Source of the DNA: Amblyornis subalaris
Lineage: Eukaryota > Chordata > Aves > Passeriformes > Ptilonorhynchidae
DNA length: 64,000 nucleotides
Assembly (NCBI GenBank): GCA_018881555.1
Contig: JACAXG010000050.1
Span: 1,798,001-1,862,000, forward strand
Reading direction: 5' to 3'
A program made the translations under genes and the position numbers. Below are positions 53,289 to 64,000 of this stretch, one piece after another. The notes under the pieces were generated by a model. The model saw only the letters and a program-made list of their open reading frames with translations. It had not been told where the DNA came from and did not search any database. Each line of letters begins with the position of its first letter. The first letter of the stretch is position 1.

Positions 53289-56200
53289 CCTTGACGGCCA
53301 GCAAGCAAGCTCCACATTAAGCTCAGTTAAAGTCAATATAAAGGCCATCTGTTACTGTCATGCTGCAGAAACTTGAGGCTTCATCATGATTCCTACTTCA
53401 TATAACTAAGTCTTCCCAATAATCTTCTAAATAAGTGTGTAGATTGAACAGAAACACACAAAAACCAACCAACTAAAAACCAGAAAGATAAATGAAATAT
53501 TATGGGCAATGACATAACAAAGCACAAGACTAGAAGCGACAAAGCAAATGTTGACAGCTGGGAAATGTGTAGTAAGAGAAAGACCAAAGCAGACTGTACA
53601 CTGTAATCCTCAAGGTAAGGAGTGTTGAGCCAGACCTCTTCCTGGAGATGGATAAAATACCTGGAAGAAAATACCATCAACGAAACCATAAAAAAACCTA
53701 ACCAATTGCACAAAACCTGCAAAGAGAAAGGCAGTAGCAAATGTACAAAAGAAATATAAAACTCACAAGCATTTAGTAAATGAGACCCACAAGTCCAGAA
53801 ACCTTGGTGCCTCTTAACATTGCAGTACTGCTATGAGCAATAACAATTCTCAATTGCAACCTAAACCAAATGGCAGTCAAAGCTTTAGACTGGGGAAAAG
53901 CTACTGAAGTCAAACCATTTCAGTTAATAATTTGCTGCTAAGGACTTTCAGTTCTGCTTTGTCACCGCTGCAAGCCCAGGGAGCAAGCGCACTGTGAGCT
54001 GCCTGCCTGCAGCAAGCCAAGGGTTTTCTGTGGGAAGGGAGCGTGCTCAGTCTTGTCTCCTCTTCCCTCCAGCAAATGTAAATTACAAATGCAAAGCTCC
54101 ACGAACAAATGACCAAACACCCTGTCTTTGCAAATGTCTTTGTGTAAGCATTATGACTCAGTTTGCTGGTAGGCAACTCAATTAAATTAATTTACCATGG
54201 TATGGAAAACCTGAGCAAAGTAAAACTTAAGCTGTACAAACACCTGCAAGAGTTTCTAAATGCCTGGGTTTTTGCAGCCAAGACCTGCTTGTTTGGGCAG
54301 GTGCTGCCACTGGTATGGGAGTGTCCATGGTACAAATTCCTCTGCTCAACTGACTTCAGCAGGGAAAGCTGCCCAGACTTCTTGGAAACAGATCTGCTCT
54401 AATCAGGGCAGCAACAAAATGTCTTGACCAAAACCTTCATTTTTTTTTTCTGCTCACACTCCCCTTAGAACCTTAGGGCTTTTTTCCAGATTATAGCCCT
54501 AACAGGGTTTAGCTACAACATCTTGAGGCTCTATCAGTGCATAAACCATTTCTTTCGAAGTTTTTATTGTTTCAGATCCAGTTCTAACACAAACTTCTCC
54601 TCAACAATATTGTCTCTTACTCAAGGTTATGTGCAGTCTGTGAATAAGTGCATGGCAATGGATACAGAATGAGTTGTCAATTACACAAGATTTCGTTAAA
54701 AAACAAATGAAATAAAAATAGTGTATTCGTAAATGCAGCTGAAACTACAGAACACTATCCCCTATGCTACACTAGACTTTCACATACACCAAAAGGTCCC
54801 TCTAATCTAATATGAATTAGATCAAGTGTATTCCAACGTGCTTAGCATGGTACTCGTTTCTGTCAGGAAACTATGGGTTTTTGCACTTCCACTGACTTTC
54901 AAATCAGAAAGAGACGCACTGAAGTTCATCAGCATCAGTTTTTATTCCCTGTCTTTCTCATCTGCTCTTCATTTCACTTAATATATGATCATTCTTATAT
55001 ATATATTTTTTTAATATAGTATTTCAGAGAAATTGAGGGGTTAGGACAACAAAGTATTTAAGCACATGCCTGGCAACAGTACTAATATGTTTAACCGTGG
55101 CATGTTTTTGCATGCTTTACTGGATGGAGTCCTGATCACATAGGACAGAGTACAAGCAGTAAGACAAGTTAGTAAGTAATACAGGATACCTTCATTTTTC
55201 ATTGCACAGGATTGCAGTTCCTGTAGAAACTGCAGCTTTCACATTTCACAGTGCATAAGTTGCAGTTTCTATACAACTACCCAAGTGTTTAGAGTACAGA
55301 CATATCTTTTTAAATTTGGAAAAAGAGTAAATCACTTGCTGTCCCAGCATATCCAGAGGCCACTCTTTACCAGTGCACCAGATCACAGATGGAAAGAAGG
55401 CAAGAGAGTGGATACTGGTCAGTGCTAAGAAAGTGTGGGGGCTGCAGCAATGATAGGGAGATTACCTGAAGCCTGTTTCTTTATTCAACATTCTTTACAA
55501 ATTCATGTAAATCCTGACACCCAGGTATACTCCTTATGCATTGAAATTCCGCGAGGGCTCCTATAACTGCAAAGTGGGGTTAACAGAATTCTTCAGATGT
55601 CAAAAATCTACTGGTACTCTGCACTTCTGAAAACAAGCTCCAAATCTTAATAAAATTGTAATGCCAAAATCTGATTAATTTCTGATTTGAAGCAATGCTT
55701 CTTTCTTGTGTTTCCCTGTTCTTGACAAGTACCCAATTCTAGCATCTTGAAAATAATCCATGGAAAAAGGATATACTGTAACAGAACCTGTTTTCATATC
55801 ACATATAGCTCGCTATGACTTTCAAAATGCCAAAACTTAAGCTTAAATAAGTTGATGGAATTGATTTGACATAATCTTTATCTTTGCACTTTTTAAACAG
55901 TAACTAATTTGCGTCCCAGCTGTCAGCTTGAATTAGACACTATTAATCACATCAACTCAATTATTAGCCTTTCATATTAACAGTTTTGTTTCCTCACTCC
56001 TTCAGTACCCTTCCGATCTAATTAAGCACCAACTTTTAAGAGCACAACATTTCCCAGTGAATGGATGCTCACAACTCTTCTGCAGCTGCTCCCCCTTGAC
56101 TAGGCCTTGAAATGCCTGCAAGGGTTCAAAATGCTGCTGCTGTTGTTCAGATACTAAAATGTGAGGTTATCTCAGTAGATCATGCCCGCTCCAGTCCCTT

Positions 56201-57724
56201 TGCTGGCTATGCAAGATATCTGCTGTAAAAACTGTTCTTCATGGCCTCTGCCTGTTTGCCACTAAATTAATCTGTTTTCTTTGCACGTCCTTGGCTTCTC
56301 TAGCACTGGCAAATGCTCGTCTTTTACACCATTCCTTTCTATCACTTCAAGTCTCAGTGTTAGAGGACAAAAAGACATTCTGAAGTTTACTGAAAAAAGG
56401 AAATGTATTAGCTGATCAGAATGAAAAGTGAATGAATTGTTTGCTTTACTATCTTGAAAATCAGTTTCTTGGTAGCTCTAAATATGATTTAATCATTATT
56501 TTCAACAGAATTAAAAATAATGAAAATGTTTTGGCTAGCACCCCATGTAAAATAGCATGAGTTACAGAAAGACCACTGCAATTTTAGAGGCTGGCATGCA
56601 AGGCTAATTTGAGCCTGTTTCTCTTTCCAACTGTTTCTTACATCTCTCTAATTCCATGTATACTACAAGGCAATAAATCTGGATGCGCTCCAAACCATGA
56701 AAAGGTAAAGTAAAAGTCTTCAGAGAGGAAAAGAATCTCCTCCAGAGTTTTCTTCTGCATATTTTGCATCTTGTATTGCCTCAAGTGAAATATTTGCTTT
56801 TTAGAGCTGTTTTACTATACACTGTCCTAGTCTCTGTAGGACCTGCTCCCATAGGATTTTTCCACAGCTGCATACGTAAGAGACATGATTTATGTGTTGA
56901 CCATGAAACACACAATGCACTGCTATTCCCAGGAAGAGAAAAACTAACCCCAAACCTATTCAGTCTTGAGACTATGCCTCCCACCAGGACAGCCACTGGG
57001 TTTACATCTGTCATACTGCTTTGAACTCTCTCATTGGTACTGCTAAGGAGCAGATCAGCGCTTCAACAGGAAAAACTGGGAAAAGCATGGTGTAGTGGTC
57101 CAAAGAGAACATGGCGCAAAGCTTCAGAAGATGGTGTTCCTTGAGAGGAAACAGCTTGAGACAGAATCAGCAGCAGTGCAATGCTGATCTGTCCAAATTT
57201 GACTTGACATTACTCAGACTGCTGTACTCTTTCAATGGACAGCAAGGCTTTTCCTACTTCTGCAATAGACTATCTCAATGCAGTGCTGAGTGATTCAGAG
57301 TTCATCCAGCAAACCTATAAAGAAAAAAAGAGTCCTCTTTGCTATTTTCATGTGCTCTGGCCGCAAACACTCTGAACAAGGCTCTCCAGGATTCAGGAGC
57401 CTGAATGACCCAGGCTATGACATCACAAAAAGTAAAATGCAGCTTTTATTACTGGTGCCTGTTCTGCCTTGATTTGCCATAAACATTTGTAACATGCCTC
57501 CTACAGTGCCCAAAGACAAGAAGGAGAATTGTCTGTTAAAAAGATAAGAAGGATGTTCTCTTGGGGGTGGGAACCCAAATGAAAAAGCCAAGCCCACCAT
57601 AAACACAGCACAGAAACGCAAGTGTTTCCCCTCTCACTTCCTGTGAATGGCATTCCCAAAACAGCAAGAAGGACCTCTAGACAATAAAAATAGTCCCTCT
57701 TCTAGTTCGGCTACTGGCTTTCTG

Positions 57725-57830
57725 TATTATCTCAGGAAGTTACTTAAGTCCTTTGTGCCTCAATATATTTGCCTGGAAACAAGAATTCTTACCTACTGTA
57801 TTTCACAGCTTTGTCAAAGCTGCTGGAACA
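57725..57830 (+). mobile_element. Weak MIR-like ancient SINE fragment
   Basis: AGGAAGTTACTTAAGTCCTTTGTGCCTCAATATATTTGCC, then ATTCTTACCTACTGTATTTCACAG, follows the order of the amniote MIR core-to-tail consensus (accumulated CACTTAA, GTGCCTCA, TACCTAC, CACAG blocks). Identity is low. Confidence 0.4.
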
Positions 57831-59564
57831 CCTCAGAAAAGACATACGGAGGTGTAAGTAACAGGAATCGCAGCGTACATCTCCCTTCCTCAGTGCCCTG
57901 CATTTGCAGCTGATGGCCATGAACCTACGCAGCCTCAACCCCAAACACGGCATGGAGCCGGCTGCCCAAAGAGGAGAGGACTCTGCCACAGCAACCACCT
58001 CATTGCCAAAACCAGCCTTGAAAGTCACTGGTGAGATGATCCTCTGAGAAAGTAACCACAAAACACTCCATTTGTCTCCCACTTGGTACCAAACAAACCT
58101 CTCTCCATATTCTTAGTGGGATGTGTATCTGGTATTTCTGCCTGTGTGTTTTTACCAGACAGACTAGATTTTAAATATACCTGATCACTGAAGGCAGGGG
58201 TATCCATCGCTAGGAGTCCAAGAAAGAAGAAAAGGACAACATGGACAGAGAGGAGCTACTTTACAAAAGGTCTTTGTGAAAGCGAAGTTGGCAAAGGCCC
58301 CAGCAAACCGATAAAGTCGTGCGGGGCAGGTTAAATAGTTCACCCTGCCTTACGTAATTGCATGGCTACTGTCAGGTCCTTGATTTTTACAAAGTGGTTA
58401 CTTTGAAAAAATAAATGGAGGAAAACAAAAGAGTATAACTCTTTTTTTAAGAACAGTCTAATTCNCTGAAAACTCATTTTTCTCAGTTTGCCCTGCTTTA
58501 TTAAAAGAGTGTGTACCAAGTTGAGATAACATCTTACTGTTATAATTTTTAATCTATGCAGCAATTCATNATTTGCTCTTTCTTAGCTCTGGTTCTGATT
58601 CTGGATACACACGAGCAGCCCTGCAGACCTCATGGACTGTGACTATACTTCAAACACACAAAAAACCCCAACTGAATTATCTAACTTAATTTTCATCCTC
58701 AAGCTTCCTGTGTTTTGAAAAAAAAAACATTTTAGTAATTGTGCTCTGAAAGCAGACTTTGAGAAGAATGTGTCAGCAGTTAGCACTGTGCCCCTAATTA
58801 AACCAATATATTTGTGGTCTCCATAAATTCCCTCTGTAGCTATAATGTAATGCTTCTATATGTCAATTTCTCAGTATACACAAATGTTTTCAAATTATCA
58901 GCACTGCCTTGCTGACTGCTTAAGATAAAGCCCTCATCGAGCAATGCAAAGGAGACAGGCTCTGTCATGCATTAATGAGAAATAGGAAGCATTCACAAAG
59001 AGCTTTCTGCTCCTCCAGAAAAATCTCTCCTGACTGCACAAAAATATTACCTTTTGTAGATTAATTAAAGGGACAGCATCATGAATATACATTTCTTTTC
59101 CTTCTTCTGATTTAACATCTCTTAAACAGCATGTTCTTANTTTTTGCTGCAACTCCTTCAAATGCTAATTTATGTTCCTTTGCTAAGTGCTGCTTTCTGC
59201 ACTTGGAGAGCCTTTCACATATGAATGAGTGTCCTGAAATTTTCATCAATTTCAGAGAATAAACATTGCTACAATTCAACACTTAATTTATTTCCTTGCA
59301 ATTTTGAGAAAATTTGTCTTGGCAAGTGAAAATCCAGAAACGTGCCACAGCGAACTGTCAAGAAAATGGGGAAACCAAAAGCAGCAGAATATCCAGTATG
59401 CCAAACACCAGGAACACCCACTTGCTGTGTTATTTCNCAGTATCGCTAAAGAGGCATCATTTGTCATTAGTCAAATCCAGTCACTGTTCCATCAAAAGCT
59501 TGATCCATATCCAAATCAAGAAAATTAACTTTGTGAATAGATGCCAGATCAAACCCAAATACTT

Positions 59565-59625
59565 CCAACAAATTATTTAACATCTGTATACCTCTGTTTA
59601 ACTATCTGTAGAATGGATATTTTAG
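59565..59625 (+). mobile_element. Weak MIR-like ancient SINE fragment
   Basis: AAATTATTTAACATCTGTATACCTCTGTTTAACTATCTGTAGAATGGATA keeps the spacing of the MIR blocks (CACTTAAC, TGCCTC, ATCTGTAAAATGG). Short and decayed. Confidence 0.4.
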
Positions 59626-60057
59626 CATACAACCGTGTTCAATGCACAGATGCAAATCGTATCTAACAATAATCTATCTGCCTACATAGCATTACCACAG
59701 CACAAGGAAAAAACTCCTATAAAGTCTGTCCTTTTCAGATCAGTCGTAATCCACTACCTTAAACTGTGTTTTCAGAAAGAGATGTCGTGATGCTGACGAA
59801 GGACAGAAGGTATGTTACATGACATGTCCTTACACTTCTAAAATCATTTTTACAGACAAATAAAATGAGCACTGCAGAAGTCTCCCTTCCTGCATGGTTT
59901 TAAACTTTTGATGAAGAATGGTATTTTCCAGAGGAAAGGAAGGGGGGCGTTGGTGGGGAAGTATGAAAGCAATTTCAGCAGGAGTTTGTGAATAGGGTAT
60001 TATTTCCTATTAATGAAAACCAGATCATAAAATTGTCNGTGAACTAAGAAATTGGCA

Positions 60058-60165
60058 GACAATATATGAAAAACTATATTAAATATATAAAAACATATAT
60101 AATATATATTTATACATATTTAGGTATATAAATAAAGATATAAAAACTGTATTAAAAACAATAGA
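60058..60165. repeat. AT-rich low-complexity tract
   Basis: About 100 bases almost wholly A and T, with many TATA and TATAAAA units. Simple sequence with no gene. Confidence 0.85.
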
Positions 60166-61379
60166 GTTTTCCCCATCATAAGACATGTTCATGATATTGT
60201 TTTTGAAACAATAAAAAATAAGTCAGGATTTTTAAAATGCAGTTCCACAGAACAACAGAACGTCCACCAATGGAAAACAAGTTACACAAATAATTTTGTA
60301 TCACAAAGCTATTACATAAATGTAAATCTGTGCAGTATAGTTTGTCATTTGATTTCAAAGTCATCAGGCACAGGAAGAATGCAACTGTGCTTAGTTTGNG
60401 AACATCTCAGGAAAATTTCAAAGCATATACAAAATGGCAGGCATTAATATTACATAAAATAGAGGAAAAAACAATAAACACTGAATCTTACAGGTCAGTT
60501 CTATTGAAAGGAAGGTTGGATAACAGTTGTCTTACAGCCTGAGTTGATTTCATAATTTTCAAGCAATAAATAAGGCCTTCAGGGTTCAAGATCAAGTAAT
60601 TAATTACTAAATTTATGGAAGGCTCTACTACAGGAATCAATAAATAGTGACTAAAGAAGACATTATGAATAAAACAACTTCATAATACTGGTAACTCCAC
60701 TTGAGAGGATGGCAAAATTTTCTACATAGCAAGTACATACCAAATCAATCCACGGAATATAATTTGCATTGAACAAACTATTTAACATTTTGCACATGAC
60801 CTCCATATTGAGACCGGTTAAATTCTCTTCCATTTTTTTGCAAGGTCACACATAAATACAGGGTGTTCTCTGGACCCTCCACTGTCACTCTTGTTTACCG
60901 ACTGACTCTTTCCTGCAAATAGCCACAGTGGCATGTGCTTTTCAGAGAAGTTGAAAAAAATACCTACATCAGTGAAGACATAATGGGACTTGTCAATTAA
61001 AAACTGACACCCTAGAACCAAATTTTTGCCAAAGCTAGTCCAATCTATATGAATATATACGTATTGGTTCACACATGCATATTAGGTTGGTAAGTATATG
61101 CTTCATCTCTGGTGAAAGATCAAATGAGAAAGGTGCACAGAAGAGAGTGTTGTCTGCTTCTGTTACCAAGGAGCACAGGGCTGGAAGGTTCTGTCGTTAC
61201 CCGTTACAGAGGCAAAGGTTGCTTTCATATAAGGCTCCATTCTAGAGAGACAAACATGTCAATCACCAGCACTGCTAGGGAAATAACTGATGAAAAAGCA
61301 GGTTATTCTGGCCTAATGTTTGGAAATCAGAGGCTATGCAATATGGACAACTGAAAGGTACTGCATTTAAACAGAAGAC

Positions 61380-61690
61380 AAAGACATTCAGGGTGGGGAA
61401 CATCTGGAGAGCTAACAGGTTGGCAGAAAAGGATGTAGGGATTATGGTGAATCATAAGCTAAGCACAAGCCTTAGTGTCATTTTGTTCTGTAAAGAATCA
61501 CCATTGTATTACAAATATTACGAACGCTAAAACAGTTTGCCTAGGGAGGCAGTGGAATTAACATGCTGGGACAGTTTAAAGACAGGTCTGATCAACATCT
61601 GTCANGTATGATAAAGACAGCTGAATCTATCTTGGGGCAAAAGGACACACCAGGTGATTTCTGAAAATTATAAAACAAAGCCATGGTAAA
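61380..61690 (+). mobile_element. CR1 LINE 3'-region fragment
   Basis: TTGGCAGAAAAGGATGTAGGGATTATGGTG (about 61421-61450) recalls the avian CR1 block around GGCAGAAAAGGACCTGGGGGT. After an internal deletion, TTTGCCTAGGGAGGCAGTGG (about 61536-61555) recalls the later CR1 block TTGCCCAGGGAGG, followed by GATCAACATCTGTC. The order is that of the plus strand. Heavily diverged. Confidence 0.65.
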
Positions 61691-64000
61691 TTCCATGAAA
61701 TGCAACAGTACTTAAAATAAAATAGGTTTGGTGACCCACCTTGAACCACAATAAAAAAATTCAGATATTGTTAAATTTGTGTTTCACTTCTGGTTTATAC
61801 ATTTCACACATAACTACAAAGAGAATTTCCACTCCTCCTTTTGCAGTAACTGGCAATTTTATCCCAGAGCAGGTGCTTAATCTGGTGTGGTAGAGATACA
61901 GACTGCTTATGGTGATGTCTAATCCAAAGGTGTAAGCAGAGAAGCTAAATACACAGCTTCACNTTTTTTTGTGTTTCAAGGGACATTTGCACTTCACACA
62001 ACTCACTAGTCTTCAAGGGACTGTATTTGCACAGATTTCTGATCTCTTATATTCTTTCTATTGCTATTCTGCAGAAGTAGCATAGCTGGTTTCACAAAAT
62101 CACTGCTCTTCAAGAGGTAACAACATCCAAACCAGGGAGGCAAATATAAGAAAGAGTATGGACTATAGAAGGATGGAAAAAAAGTGAGGTGTAGGAGGCA
62201 CTCAAGAAAAAAAATGAAGCTTGTGGGACAAAGTGAATGGAGAAAGGGTGCTGTAAGGACTCTGAGTACTGAAGAGAGAAAAAGTTGTGAAGCTTTGAAA
62301 AGATGCATGGGTGGAGTGAAACGAGCAAGGCAGGAAGGCATAGGCTGAGCTGCTAAGGGATGGGATGAAACAGGAAGATGAAAGAAACTAGTAAGAAGAA
62401 CAGCCTAGAGAATAAACATGGCATCATGGAAGGAGAGTTAGTACAGAAAACAGGCGGAGGCTCCTCCCGTAACTTTAAGTCTCCTGTAACAAGGCAGTAC
62501 AGAGGCACTATCTGAGCTCCCACTGAAGGAGACGTGATTAATGTAGGACAACGCAGCTTCCTCGGGTATTTTATCCTCCATCTGCTCTGGGAAAGAGGCT
62601 GACAAACCCAGCATCGGTAATCTAAACNCTTCATCTGTCACTTAGCTGTTCTGACACAGTGGTGGAAATAAAAGTCTTATGCTCAAACCTAGCGATAAAA
62701 ACCATTAGAACAGTATAAATGCCTTACATATGATAATAATCCATAACATTCTCCACTTGGAAAACATCTTGCCACTCAACATAACTGCATCCAAGTTGAT
62801 TTGAAACTGCTGGTAAGAGAAAATGTACAAAGATTGACATGCTTAAATTTCAAGAAACTTCCCTCTTTTGTGTAACCTCTTTCTGCAGGCTTATAAATTC
62901 TTACTCAAAAGAATTTACCATGTTCTGAAGGCATGAACCAGGATAAGAAACAGGTCCAGCTTCTGTAAGCCTTACTCACCTATCCAGTCCTGAGATGAGC
63001 AACAGCAGGTAAGACCAGGATAAGCAGCGTGATTCATGCCAGTAAAGTCAATTTTCTTAGTATGATCCATAAGATGACTTTTTGTACACTCTTACTATAG
63101 ATACTGAACTTCATCCACCAAAGCCAGAGACACGGACAGTCAACAGGTTCTTTAAAAACTTCTAATATACCACTCTTAATAAAAGCAGCTATTAAAATTA
63201 CATTAAATATTCATGAGTTATATTTGTTCACAACAAGTCTTCATTTTGTTTTCATTCCACTTTTCAAACAGCTTAAAGACCAATTTATGTAAGACGCACT
63301 TTTAGATTTCAAAATCTCCTTTGGTGTTTCTATTAGGTGTTAAGCAAAAAAAATGTGCCACTTCCATTAAAGAGGTGAGACAAAACACAGCTCATTTTGT
63401 GTCATTCCATTTTCNGTGGGTTTGGGCTATGAATAATCTATGTGCTATGGGGTCAGCATTTCTGTGTTATAAATGTTTCATTTCTTAAAGCATCACCATG
63501 ATAGAATATGCGTTCATATGGAAGAGGAATTAGATGAACATTGCCACCAAGTTTTTAGGATTTACTCATTGACAAAATATCTCTCCCTGCAAGTAAATGA
63601 AGTTGGCAACTTTCAAGGTGTTCCTCAGGTAAGAGAGATCAATTAGAGGNCATTGCATTAGCAGTAGGAACCAGAATGGCACTGTCTAACGTATAAGATT
63701 AAATTCAGATCTTTTTTTTTCTTAAAAGAAGGAAGTTGTGAGGCCTCAGCTGATGGCAAACTGTTGTGATCTTATACAGAAAATATTCCTGTTTTCAAGA
63801 CTGATGGAGGGTGAAAAAGGACTGTGGTCATAAAATGATAAAGGAAAATGAGTGTAACAAAAAATACAAACAAACATGTCCTAGAGATCATGAAAAAAAT
63901 TCAAGAACACTAGCTTTTTAAGAGAGTCCATAAGTTTATAGGCAGAGATTTGAAAAGTCCTGTAATAATCTCAAATGAAAGCTTTCATACTTGAAGAGCT

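Larger units (their letters stand above)
53289..64000 (-). other. SASH1: SASH1 5' intron, part 2 (to window end)
   Basis: AT-rich intronic sequence with two weak MIR-like pieces, a CR1 fragment and an AT-rich tract. I searched by eye for the SASH1 exon that should precede the 51-bp exon and did not find it. Many T- and A-rich blocks near 55.8-56.0 kb may be conserved non-coding DNA. Confidence 0.7.

Noticed and set aside
62006..62341. Minus-strand open frame of 111 codons
   Set aside because: Phe/Leu/Ser-rich translation of a purine-rich strand, without motif or splice context.

Overview
The window looks like avian nuclear DNA, probably from a songbird. It has long AT-rich introns with small conserved exons, scattered single ambiguous bases, decayed CR1 LINE fragments, an avian ERV-L-type LTR element and a relatively young class II (ERVK-like, Lys-type primer binding site) provirus. 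These element types suggest a passerine, but that is inference.

The only host gene I can support is SASH1 (SAM and SH3 domain-containing protein 1), on the minus strand. Eight internal coding exons (51, 50, 41, 87, 113, 102, 133 and 347 bp, from right to left) join without a phase error into 308 codons. They cover the part of the protein from just after its N-terminal region to the edge of the SLY domain. The start codon and first exon(s) lie beyond position 64000. The SH3 and SAM domains lie off the left end. Everything else is intron of this gene; the largest are about 24 kb (right end, incomplete), 19.2 kb and 11.2 kb.

The 19.2 kb intron holds a provirus at 15251-20212. It has two LTRs, a 6-bp target duplication (GGCAGG), a tRNA-Lys-type primer site, a long gag frame with three internal stops, no pol, a broken env membrane anchor and a polypurine tract. 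It lies antisense to SASH1. The 5' LTR is 538 bp; the 3' LTR contains a 125-N assembly gap. The two LTRs differ at about 13 of 389 comparable bases (hand count). The element is internally deleted, and its gag frame continues far beyond the nucleocapsid motif into a Pro/His/Ala-rich tail.

The rightmost intron holds an ERV-L-like element at about 51336-53288: a truncated 5' LTR, a primer site, an internal region of degenerate tandem units and a full 3' LTR. It also has a CR1 fragment near 61.4-61.7 kb and two weak MIR-like fragments near 57.7 and 59.6 kb. An ancient CR1/L3-like fragment lies near 32.0-32.4 kb in the 11.2 kb intron. Simple repeats occur at 9.7, 27.7, 41.1 and 60.1 kb. Two local CpG-rich patches (8.5-8.7 kb and 43.58-43.73 kb) stand out; the second overlaps a possible but unidentified plus-strand exon.
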